DNA from: an uncultured Archangium sp.
GTDB lineage: Bacteria > Myxococcota > Myxococcia > Myxococcales > Myxococcaceae
Length of the DNA: 25,981 nucleotides
Reading direction: 5' to 3'
NCBI GenBank assembly: GCA_946479335.1
Contig: CAMLFP010000025.1
Span: 1 to 25,981, forward strand
Below, one piece after another: positions 16,141 to 22,857 of this stretch. The translations under genes were made by a program, and so were the position numbers. Under the pieces are notes generated by a model. That model was not told where the DNA came from. It ran no database searches and was given only the letters and a program-made list of their open reading frames with translations. The number at the start of each line of letters is the position of its first letter. Position 1 is the stretch's first letter.

Positions 16141-17940
16141 TCAGGCGACGAAGTACTTGAGGCCGCGCCGCACGATGGCGCCCTGCGAGAGAAGTTCACC
16201 GCACGCGCGCATCACCGCGTCTTGTGACGCGTTGAGGCCGCTGGAGAGCTCGTGCAGCGGGCGGCCGCGAATGGCCGCGCGCAGCTCGCGGAGGATGCCT
16301 TCCGACAGCTCCGGCGAGGCCGGCGTGTGGGTCACCGTGGTGACGACCGTCGACGCCGCGGGCGCACGCTGCGCCAGCGACGCGGCGATTGAACCGCGCG
16401 ACGGAGCGCCGTTCATCGACGCGGCGATCACCGTGCTCGGCATCCCCATCGAGACGTGCGAGCCCTTCATCGAAGTGCCGGCAGCAGCGCTCGGAGACGC
16501 GTGCGAGCCATTCATCGACGTCGAGACCGCGACGCTCGGAGTCACCGCCGACGCGTGCGAGCCGTTCATCGACGCCGAGGCAGCGACGCTCGGAGCCACC
16601 GCAGACGCGTGCGAGCCGTTCATCGACGCTGAGGCTGCGACGCTCGGAGACATCGCCGGCGCGTGCGAGCCATTCATCGACGTCGAGACCGCAACGCTCG
16701 GAGCGACCGCAGATGCGTGCGCACCATGCATCGCCACCGCCGCGCGCGACGTCACAGAGGCGCGCACCGGCGCAATCGGCAGCTCGCGAATGCGGCGCAC
16801 CTCGCGGCGCAGCGTCGCGTCGTCGAGTGCCACCAGCGACGTCACGTCTTGCCCGAGCAGGCGCGACAACGACTGCGACGCCGAGCGGCGCACGCGCGTG
16901 TCTGCGTCGCGCATGGCGTCGAGCAACATCGGGCGCGCGGCCTCGGCGTTCGACGCGCCGAGCACCAGCGCGGCGAGCGCGCGGACATCGGCGTCAGCGT
17001 CGACAATGGCCTGACGACCGAGCTCCAGCGCTTCACCGCCCGACAGCCCGAGCGCGAGCAGCGACGCGCGACGGCGAACCGCCTTGTCGGGGTCCTTCAT
17101 GGCGGCGGCGAGGTGCGGGCCGGCAGCCGTGGCGTCGACCTTGAGCAGCGCCTTGAGCGCCGCGACGCGCACCTCCGGCGCCGGCGACGAGAGGAGCGGC
17201 GTCACCACCGGCACCGCCTCGGCCTTCGCCAGCGACGACAGCGCGGAGAGCAGCGCGACCTGCACCGACGGCTCCGTCTCGCTGTGCAGCGCGGTGGCCA
17301 GCGCCGGGGCCGCGGCCGGGTGACGGAGCGCCTCGAGCCGCTCTGCCGCGCGCACGCGCGCCGACGAATCGAGCGCCGACAGCTCGCGCACCGAGAAGCC
17401 GAAGAGCGTCTCTTCGCTGCGCCCGGGGAAGTCGCGCGCGCCAGTCAGGGTGGCGAGGTCATGCTCGGTGACCTGCAGGCGGCCCTGCGTCTTGAGCTCC
17501 GCGGCGACCTCCGTCACCGTGCTCGGGCTGCTGCTCACGAACGGCGTCGCGCCGTCGCGCTGCGGGAGCATCTCCTGGCGCAGCTGCGAGATGAACTGGC
17601 TCAGGTCGAGCCCGTCGATGCCTTCTTGATCAACCCCGTGGATGCGCGAGGCGTCGAGCATCTTCCCGATGAGCTCCGCGCGCTCGCGGCGCAGTGCATC
17701 GACCAGCCGCGCCATCTCTTCGCGCTCGGCGTGGGCGCGGGTGACGCGCACCTCGAGCTCGGCGATGACGCGGCGGAGCTCGATTTCCCGCTGCGAGGCC
17801 GCCGCCAGCTCGGTCTTGGTGCGCTCCAGCTCATCGCGCGTCGCGCCGGCGTCATTGGTGAGCTGAGAAGCGCGCGCCTCGAAGTACACGATCTTCTCGA
17901 GCGCGCTCTTGAGCAGGGCTTCAGGCTTCTCGTCGCTCAC
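16141..17940 (-). CDS. pomY: PomY-like coiled-coil/HEAT-repeat protein with C-terminal tandem repeats
   Basis: This is a 599-residue protein. An N-terminal coiled coil (about 5-115) is followed by HEAT repeats (about 185-385; units such as DPDKAVRRRASLLALGLSGG). This is the PomY architecture: in M. xanthus PomY binds PomX, stimulates PomZ and condenses on the PomX scaffold to help FtsZ. Position next to pomZ and pomX supports the call. The C-terminal part differs from the proline-rich tail I recall: it has six tandem 18-residue Met/Ser/Asn/His repeats (406-510) and a winged-helix-like end (about 545-599; RGRPLHELSSGL, then GAIVRRGLKYFVA). The GTG at 17938-17940 is preferred because GAGGG lies nine bases upstream; a TTG at 17955 would add five residues but has no ribosome site. 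Confidence 0.85.
   Translation of the reverse strand: MSDEKPEALLKSALEKIVYFEARASQLTNDAGATRDELERTKTELAAASQREIELRRVIAELEVRVTRAHAEREEMARLVDALRRERAELIGKMLDASRIHGVDQEGIDGLDLSQFISQLRQEMLPQRDGATPFVSSSPSTVTEVAAELKTQGRLQVTEHDLATLTGARDFPGRSEETLFGFSVRELSALDSSARVRAAERLEALRHPAAAPALATALHSETEPSVQVALLSALSSLAKAEAVPVVTPLLSSPAPEVRVAALKALLKVDATAAGPHLAAAMKDPDKAVRRRASLLALGLSGGEALELGRQAIVDADADVRALAALVLGASNAEAARPMLLDAMRDADTRVRRSASQSLSRLLGQDVTSLVALDDATLRREVRRIRELPIAPVRASVTSRAAVAMHGAHASAVAPSVAVSTSMNGSHAPAMSPSVAASASMNGSHASAVAPSVAASASMNGSHASAVTPSVAVSTSMNGSHASPSAAAGTSMKGSHVSMGMPSTVIAASMNGAPSRGSIAASLAQRAPAASTVVTTVTHTPASPELSEGILRELRAAIRGRPLHELSSGLNASQDAVMRACGELLSQGAIVRRGLKYFVA
16411..16725 (-). repeat. 54-bp tandem repeat encoding an 18-residue unit in pomY
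   Basis: Six consecutive units encode variants of GSHASAVAPSVAASASMN. Five are 54 bp and one is 45 bp (GSHASPSAAAGTSMK), giving 315 bp in total. Unit lengths keep the frame. High identity between neighbouring units suggests recent expansion, and copy number may vary between strains. Confidence 0.92.
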
Positions 17941-18035
17941 GTCGTGGACCCTCAAAGAAAGGCACTGCCAAAGCCACGCTACAGGTCTGTGGTGGCTTGT
18001 CTCTTTTTTGACAGCGCGGGCACCCTATGCTGTCC

Positions 18036-18098
18036 CACATGCGATGTAAACACGCGGATCCATTGAGGTTTCCTCCCTGTGTGCCCAAATCGCATCTG
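18036..18098. promoter_or_regulatory. Inverted repeat in the divergent pomY/hydroxylase intergenic region
   Basis: CACATGCGATGT (18036-18047) recurs in inverted orientation at 18087-18098 (complement CAGATGCGATTT), matching at 10 of 12 positions. The 276-bp gap between the divergent pomY and hydroxylase starts holds no convincing gene, so paired protein-binding sites are plausible. A TTGACA at 18008-18013 and a TATGCT at 18026-18031 are present but only 12 bp apart, too close for a standard sigma-70 promoter. Confidence 0.35.
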
Positions 18099-18191
18099 GA
18101 GCCGATTTACCGGCCTCGGCGGCGTTGTCAGACCCCGTCGGTAAGATGGCCCGGCCTGCCCGCCTCGACGCACTCAGGCTTGCGTCAGGGT

Positions 18192-18208
18192 CGTTTGCGA
18201 GCGAAACG
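18192..18208. promoter_or_regulatory. Short palindrome just upstream of the hydroxylase start
   Basis: CGTTT (18192-18196) and AAACG (18204-18208) flank GCGAGCG. The element ends eight bases before the ATG at 18217, where it could act as an operator or an mRNA hairpin affecting initiation. It is short and may be chance. Confidence 0.25.
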
Positions 18209-18216
18209 CACGGGTA

Positions 18217-19788
18217 ATGAGCACCGCGCGCGTTGAACTCCCGCCGCACCTGCAGCGCTACGTCGTCGACCAGGACTACGCGTCATACACGCCGCGTGAT
18301 CAGTCGGTGTGGCGCCACGTGCTGAAGCGCCTCTCGAAGCACCTCGAGACCCGCGCGCACGGCATCTACCTCCGCGGGCTGGCGGAGACGGGCATCAGCG
18401 TCGACCAGATCCCCAGCCTGGAGACGATGAACGAGAAGCTCGACCGCCTCGGCTGGCGCTGCGTGGGCGTGCGCGGGTTCATCCCTCCGGCGGTGTTCAC
18501 CGAGATGCAGGCGCGCGGCATCCTCGCCATCGCCGCCGACATCCGCGGGCACAAGACCATCAACTACACGCCGGCGCCCGACATCATCCACGAGAGCGCG
18601 GGGCACGCGCCCATCATCGCCGATGCGGCGTACGCGGCGTATCTGCGCGCGTGCGGCGAGGTCGGCTTCAAGGCCATCGCCTCGGCCGAAGACCGCGCGC
18701 TGTTCGAGGGCATCCGCAACCTGTCAGTGGTGAAGGAAGACCCGCTCGCCACGCAGGAAGACATCGAGCACGCGCAGGCGCGCCTCGACGCGGCGGCCAA
18801 GTCGGTGCGCTACGCGTCGGAGTCGACGCGCGCCTCGCGCCTCTATTGGTGGACCGCGGAGTACGGCCTGGTCGGCACGCTGGAGAACCCCAAGCTGTAC
18901 GGCGCCGGGCTGCTCTCTTCCATCGGCGAGGCCGAACACTGCCTCACGCCCGAGGTGAAGAAGCTGCCGCTGAGCGTCGACTGCGCCGACCGCGCGTACG
19001 ACATCACGCGCATGCAGCCGCAGCTCTTCGTGGCGCGCGACTTCCGCCACCTCAACGACGTGCTGGCCGACTTCAAGCACTCGCTCGCGTACATCCGCGG
19101 AGGTGACTACGGCCTCGACGAGGCGCTGCGCAGCCGCGCGGTGAACCACCTCGTGCTGCGCCAGCGCGGCGGCGAGGTCATCGAGGTGACGGGCGAGGTG
19201 CTGGAGGTCATCCGCGCCGGCAAGGACACCGGCCCCGGGCTCACCGCGTCGGTCATCGAGCTGCTGGGCCCGACGATGATCTCCACCAACGGCAAGTGCG
19301 TGGCGGTGCCCAAGCGCATCGACTCGGTGGTGCTCATCGGCAGCGAGCGGCTCCCCACGCGCGGCCGCTTCTCGATGCGGCTGGCGTCGGGCGTCGAAGC
19401 GTCGGGCTACGTGGTCGACAACAACGAGGTGGTCGACTTCCGCGTGTGGCTGCACGGCCGCCCGGTGCAGGTCTCGACGTGGGCGTACGTCATCATCGCG
19501 GAGGCCGTGCCGTCGGTCGCCGGCGGCCCCGCCGACCCCCAGAAGTGGGACGAGTACTTCGGCCCGCTCGACAGCTTCACCGCGGGGAACTCCGAGAACA
19601 TCGCGCGCCAGCGCAAGGCCGAGGAGCTGCCGCGCGAGCTCGGCGCGCTCTACACCGAGGTGCGCGGCATGCGCACGAGCCACAAGCCCGACCGCAAGCG
19701 CCTCGGCGAAATCCTCGAGGCCAGCAAGCGCTTCGGCGACGAGCCGCTGCTCCGCGAAGAAGTCGAAGAACTCCTCACCGCCAACTGA
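18217..19788 (+). CDS. Aromatic amino acid hydroxylase family protein (phenylalanine 4-monooxygenase-like) with long C-terminal extension
   Basis: This is a 523-residue protein. Residues about 1-310 form the catalytic domain of pterin-dependent aromatic amino acid hydroxylases. The iron ligands are visible as His125 and His130 in PDIIHESAGHAP and Glu215 in YWWTAEYGLVG. This family hydroxylates Phe, Tyr or Trp using molecular oxygen and tetrahydropterin; Phe to Tyr is the usual bacterial reaction, but specificity cannot be read here. About 210 extra residues follow, with beta-rich segments (VNHLVLRQRGGEVIEVTGE, GRFSMRLASGVEASGYVVDN) and a charged helical end, roughly doubling the short bacterial PhhA length. 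There is no N-terminal ACT domain. The ATG at 18217 has little ribosome-site character. A lipoprotein gene starts seven bases after the stop. Confidence 0.9.
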   Translation: MSTARVELPPHLQRYVVDQDYASYTPRDQSVWRHVLKRLSKHLETRAHGIYLRGLAETGISVDQIPSLETMNEKLDRLGWRCVGVRGFIPPAVFTEMQARGILAIAADIRGHKTINYTPAPDIIHESAGHAPIIADAAYAAYLRACGEVGFKAIASAEDRALFEGIRNLSVVKEDPLATQEDIEHAQARLDAAAKSVRYASESTRASRLYWWTAEYGLVGTLENPKLYGAGLLSSIGEAEHCLTPEVKKLPLSVDCADRAYDITRMQPQLFVARDFRHLNDVLADFKHSLAYIRGGDYGLDEALRSRAVNHLVLRQRGGEVIEVTGEVLEVIRAGKDTGPGLTASVIELLGPTMISTNGKCVAVPKRIDSVVLIGSERLPTRGRFSMRLASGVEASGYVVDNNEVVDFRVWLHGRPVQVSTWAYVIIAEAVPSVAGGPADPQKWDEYFGPLDSFTAGNSENIARQRKAEELPRELGALYTEVRGMRTSHKPDRKRLGEILEASKRFGDEPLLREEVEELLTAN

Positions 19789-19794
19789 ACCCCC

Positions 19795-20244
19795 ATGAAA
19801 AAGCTCGCCCTGTGTCTGACCCTCGCGCTCACCGCGTGCCCGCAGCCCGTTGAAGAGTTCGACGCGGGCGTGAAGGAGAAGAACCCGCACGTCGGCAACT
19901 GGCAGCTCACCGGCACCGCGGGCACGCACGCCGTCGCGGCGACGGTCGAGGTCACGTACACCACCGACAAGAAGTACGTGCTGTACCTGAACCCCTGCGC
20001 GCTCAACTTCCGCGAGAGCACGTGGGCGCTCGACGAAGTCAGCTGCCCCTTCACCCCCGCGAAGCTGGCGGCGGTGACGGTCGATGGCGCGGCGCTCGAC
20101 GTCGACGCGGGCGTCACGGTGCACTTCCACGCGGGCGGGCTGCTGCAGTTCAGCGACGCGGGCACGCTCTCGGTGACGGGTGAGTTCGACCTGGGAGACC
20201 TCGACGCCGGCACCTCGTTCGCGTTCACGGGCGTGCAGCAGTGA
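19795..20244 (+). CDS. Small lipoprotein of unknown function
   Basis: This is a 149-residue protein with a clear lipoprotein signal (MKKLALCLTLALTAC; Cys15 in LTAC). The mature part is beta-rich (GNWQLTGTAGTHAVAATVEV and KKYVLYLNPCALNFRES), with two further cysteines (NPCAL and VSCPF) that could pair. It starts seven bases after the hydroxylase stop, and its own stop overlaps the next gene's start by four bases (GTGA), so the three genes are very likely one transcript. It looks like a small lipocalin- or META-like barrel, but no family was recognised. Confidence 0.75.
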   Translation: MKKLALCLTLALTACPQPVEEFDAGVKEKNPHVGNWQLTGTAGTHAVAATVEVTYTTDKKYVLYLNPCALNFRESTWALDEVSCPFTPAKLAAVTVDGAALDVDAGVTVHFHAGGLLQFSDAGTLSVTGEFDLGDLDAGTSFAFTGVQQ

Positions 20245-20783
20245 CGAGCGTGCCGACCGACGCGCGCATGCGCGAGGCGTTCAACGTGCTCGAGAAGCAC
20301 GTGGAGACGAAATACGGCATCCCCATCCTCATCCGCGACGTGCCGAACCCCTTCACGGGCGACCTCGACGGCGCGGAGATCCACGTCGACTACGCCGAAG
20401 ACATCGAGAGCGCGCTGTTCATCATCGCGCACCTCTTCGGGCACACCGTGCAGTGGAACACCGACGAGGCCGCACGGGAGATTGGCTACAAGCTCTACCC
20501 CAACGCCGACGCGGAGATGATGAAGCGGCTCCACGCGTACGAGTACGAGGCGTGCCGCTACTCGATGCAGCTCTTCCACGAAGCGGGCGTGCGCGACCTC
20601 GACCAGTGGCTGTCGGACTATTCGGCCTGCGACTTCCGCTACCTCGCGAACTTCTACCGGACCGGCGAGAAGCCAACGTTCAAGACGTTCTGGCGCGAGG
20701 GCTCGCCGTTGCTGGAGCCCAAGGCCATCCCCCCGTTCCACCCGACGAAGTGGGTGTCGCGGTGGGACGGCATCGTGGTGTGA
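20241..20783 (+). CDS. Metallopeptidase-like protein with HLFGH motif (possibly ImmA/IrrE-related)
   Basis: This is a 180-residue cytoplasmic protein. The core ALFIIAHLFGHTVQW has two histidines four residues apart (His64, His68), as in HExxH zinc peptidases, but Leu65 stands where the catalytic Glu should be. Downstream, HAYEYEACRYSMQLFHEAG resembles the third-ligand helix of ImmA/IrrE-type peptidases (ExEAxxF). It may bind zinc without ordinary proteolysis, or use another base such as a nearby Glu. The C-terminal half is rich in Tyr, Trp and Phe (SACDFRYLANFYRTGE, FHPTKWVSRWDG). The GTG at 20241 overlaps the lipoprotein stop, placing it in the hydroxylase operon. It converges with the LptC-like gene, one base separating the two stops. 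The family is not recognised with certainty. Confidence 0.7.
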   Translation: MTSVPTDARMREAFNVLEKHVETKYGIPILIRDVPNPFTGDLDGAEIHVDYAEDIESALFIIAHLFGHTVQWNTDEAAREIGYKLYPNADAEMMKRLHAYEYEACRYSMQLFHEAGVRDLDQWLSDYSACDFRYLANFYRTGEKPTFKTFWREGSPLLEPKAIPPFHPTKWVSRWDGIVV

Positions 20784-20784
20784 C

Positions 20785-21189
20785 TCACTGAGCGAAGCGA
20801 CTGACGGGCTGCTCGAAGGTCGCGGTCTGCGCCTTGGTGTCGGCGGTGAAGCCCCGCGCGTCGAGTTGGAAACCGCGCACCTGCACGTGCACGCCGGCGT
20901 CGCTCCACAGCTGACCGGAGCGCAGGTTGCCGCGCACCTCGGGCGTGGTGAAGCGCAGCCCGTCGCGCACTACCGTCAACCCCGCGTCACGCGCGACGAA
21001 CTCGCCGGCCTGCGCGCCTTCGCGGAAGAGCTGCAGCGAATCGGCGGTGGTGATGAGGCTCGCGCCGCCGTCGCTCCACGAGTTGATGGTGACGCGCGTG
21101 AGCTCGAGGTCGGGGCGCGGCGGGCCGGGCGCCGGCTCGGGAGGAACCGCGCAGCCACTCAGCAGGATGATCAGCGGCCACGCGCGCAC
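20785..21189 (-). CDS. LptC-like lipoprotein
   Basis: This is a 134-residue lipoprotein with a short signal (MRAWPLIILLSGC; Cys13 in LSGC) and a Pro-rich linker (PPEPAPGPPRP). The mature part has repeated short strands: VTINSWSDGGASLITTADSL, AQAGEFVARDAGLTVV, then VRGNLRSGQLWSDAGVHV and ARGFTADTKAQTATFEQPV. This resembles the beta-jellyroll of LptC/OstA-type proteins that pass lipopolysaccharide across the periplasm. It is shorter than typical LptC (about 190 residues) and anchored by lipid instead of a helix, so it could be a relative with another role. The GTG at 21187-21189 has AAGG seven bases upstream. It diverges from the gene at 21277. Confidence 0.6.
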   Translation of the reverse strand: MRAWPLIILLSGCAVPPEPAPGPPRPDLELTRVTINSWSDGGASLITTADSLQLFREGAQAGEFVARDAGLTVVRDGLRFTTPEVRGNLRSGQLWSDAGVHVQVRGFQLDARGFTADTKAQTATFEQPVSRFAQ

Positions 21190-21276
21190 GGGGGCACCTT
21201 ACTTCCGTCGCTTGCGGATGCTGCGGCTCACTTCGCGGGCGGCAATCTGCACAACTGACGCATATGAAGATGCAGC

Positions 21277-22356
21277 GTGAAACGCGTCTTCCGCGCCCTG
21301 CTGGTGTTGCTGGTGGTTCTGCCGCTCGCGGCCCTGGGCGTGTTCGCGATGCAGGCGCGCAACCTGAGCGCCCGCCTCGCGACGGAGGCGCAGGCGCTCG
21401 ACGCGCGGCGTTTTCAGCTTCCAGATGGAGCGCCGGGCTCCATCCTCGACTGTCTCGCGCGGCAGTCAGACCTCGGGCCCGACCTCTCGTTCGCGCTGCC
21501 GCTGCGCGGAGAAGCGGTGCAGCGCGCGGTGAATGGCGACGAGCTCGACCCGGCGGCGCGCGACGAGGCGCACCGGCACGACGCGTGGCTCGCGAACACG
21601 CTCCGGTGTGGAGCGCTGCGTGACATCGCGCCGACTGCCGGGCTGGGCGTCTTCCCCGACCTGCTCCACCGGCGGCGGCAGACGTTGCCCCGCGCGATGG
21701 ACGCGCTCGCATCACTCGCACCCATCTCCATGCGCGAGCAACTGGCGACGGGTCACCCGGAGCAGGCGCTCGACACCTGCGCGTCGGTGCTGACGCTCAC
21801 CACCGCGTGGCTGCGGCTCGAAGGGCTGGAGTCGGAGCTCGCGACGCTGGGCCCGAGCAACACCGTGATGCCCGTGTGTCGCGCCGCCTTCGTCGCGTCA
21901 GCGCCCGAGGCCCGCGCGCGCTTCTCGACCCGCGTGCAGGCGTTGCTCGCGCTGGTGCCCGACTTCCCGGAGGTGATGCGCATCGAGCGCGTGCAGTTGA
22001 GCGTGCGCACCTGGGGCGCGTGGATTCCTACCAGCATCGCCGCCGAGTTCCCGGAGCAGGCGCGGCTCTCCATCGACAAGCAACGCGCCGAGCGGTGGGT
22101 GCGCGGCGTGACGGCGACGCTGGCACTGCGCGTGTATTGGAAGCAGTTCGACCGCGGCATGCGCGAATTGGAGCTGGTCAGCGCGCTGCCCGCGCCGCAG
22201 CGCGAGCGCGACCTCGAGCGCGTGCAGAAGACGCTGGAGGCGCCGGTGCTCTGGCGCTTCCTCGCCGCGCCGCCGGTGGACCTCAAGTACCAGCTCTACT
22301 CGCCGTACCTCGACCACCTGCGCGACAGCCTCACGCACCTCACAGATGCGCCGTGA
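21277..22356 (+). CDS. Membrane-anchored protein of unknown function
   Basis: This is a 359-residue protein with an N-terminal membrane helix (FRALLVLLVVLPLAALGVFA, about 5-24) and a large, mostly helical region that should lie in the periplasm. Four cysteines in that region (LDCLA, LRCGA, DTCAS, PVCRA) could form two disulfides. No catalytic motif or known domain was recognised. G/C third-position use is strong throughout, supporting a real gene. The GTG at 21277 has a weak GAAG seven bases upstream. Its last 17 bp overlap the convergent GFA gene. Confidence 0.75.
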   Translation: MKRVFRALLVLLVVLPLAALGVFAMQARNLSARLATEAQALDARRFQLPDGAPGSILDCLARQSDLGPDLSFALPLRGEAVQRAVNGDELDPAARDEAHRHDAWLANTLRCGALRDIAPTAGLGVFPDLLHRRRQTLPRAMDALASLAPISMREQLATGHPEQALDTCASVLTLTTAWLRLEGLESELATLGPSNTVMPVCRAAFVASAPEARARFSTRVQALLALVPDFPEVMRIERVQLSVRTWGAWIPTSIAAEFPEQARLSIDKQRAERWVRGVTATLALRVYWKQFDRGMRELELVSALPAPQRERDLERVQKTLEAPVLWRFLAAPPVDLKYQLYSPYLDHLRDSLTHLTDAP

Positions 22357-22747
22357 AGGCGGGCACGTGCCACCAGTCATTGTCGCGGCCGTTGCACAGC
22401 ATCAGCGGCCCTTCGACCAGCGCTGAAGGCTCCGCGTCATCGAGGGTGTTCACCTTCACCGAGACGAAGTCGCCGCCGAGCGCCTCGAGGCTGCCCGCGC
22501 CGTGCGTCACCACGCCGCAGGTGCGACAGAAGAACTGCTGCGCGTGCGGGTTGCGGCCGCCGTACGCGGTGAGCGCGTCCTTCCCCGAGAGCAGCGTGAA
22601 GTCGGCGGGCTTCACCATCGCGCTCCAGTTGCGCGACTTGAGACAATACGTGCAGTTGCACTTCGTGGTGCCGCGCGAGAGGTCGACGCGCACCTCGTAC
22701 TTCACCTGCTGACAGTGACAGCTTCCGTGGAGGGTGTTCGTGGTCAT
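22340..22747 (-). CDS. GFA/CENP-V family zinc protein
   Basis: This is a 135-residue protein of the glutathione-dependent formaldehyde-activating (GFA) fold. The zinc-binding cysteines are all visible: Cys10 and Cys12 (GSCHCQQVKYEV), Cys30, Cys32 and Cys35 (KCNCTYCLKS), and Cys74 and Cys77 (FFCRTCGV). The founding member was proposed to join formaldehyde and glutathione, but most members have no proven reaction. The ATG at 22745-22747 is chosen because homologues begin a few residues before GSCHC; the frame reaches 22771. It converges on and overlaps the preceding plus-strand gene by 17 bp and diverges from the oxygenase gene across a 110-bp gap with a palindrome. Confidence 0.88.
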   Translation of the reverse strand: MTTNTLHGSCHCQQVKYEVRVDLSRGTTKCNCTYCLKSRNWSAMVKPADFTLLSGKDALTAYGGRNPHAQQFFCRTCGVVTHGAGSLEALGGDFVSVKVNTLDDAEPSALVEGPLMLCNGRDNDWWHVPAFTAHL

Positions 22748-22770
22748 GCGCAGCACCATGCGCCCAGGCA

Positions 22771-22787
22771 CTGACAGGAAGTGTCAG
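22771..22787. promoter_or_regulatory. Perfect palindrome in the divergent GFA/oxygenase promoter region
   Basis: CTGACA (22771-22776), GGAAG, TGTCAG (22782-22787) is a perfect 6-bp inverted repeat in the 110-bp gap between two divergent genes. Its size and location suit a dimeric repressor operator. A TAGTAT at 22841-22846, 11 bases before the oxygenase ATG, resembles a -10 element, but no matching -35 is visible. Confidence 0.4.
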
Positions 22788-22857
22788 GAGACCTACTCGC
22801 ACGGGTCGAGGCGAAAAGCGGCGCGGTGAAAGACAACCGCTAGTATCTGCGCCCGCC

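Noticed and set aside
18008..18031. TTGACA and TATGCT as a sigma-70 promoter for the hydroxylase operon
   Set aside because: The spacer is only 12 bp against the usual 16-18 bp.
18045..18056. TGTAAA as a TyrR/PhhR box upstream of the hydroxylase
   Set aside because: Only one half-site is present; the second half (TTTACA after six bases) is missing.
21190..21276. Short minus-strand micro-ORF ending in SRSIRKRRK just before the LptC-like gene
   Set aside because: The frame has no start with a ribosome site, and most of it is antisense to the plus-strand gene at 21277.
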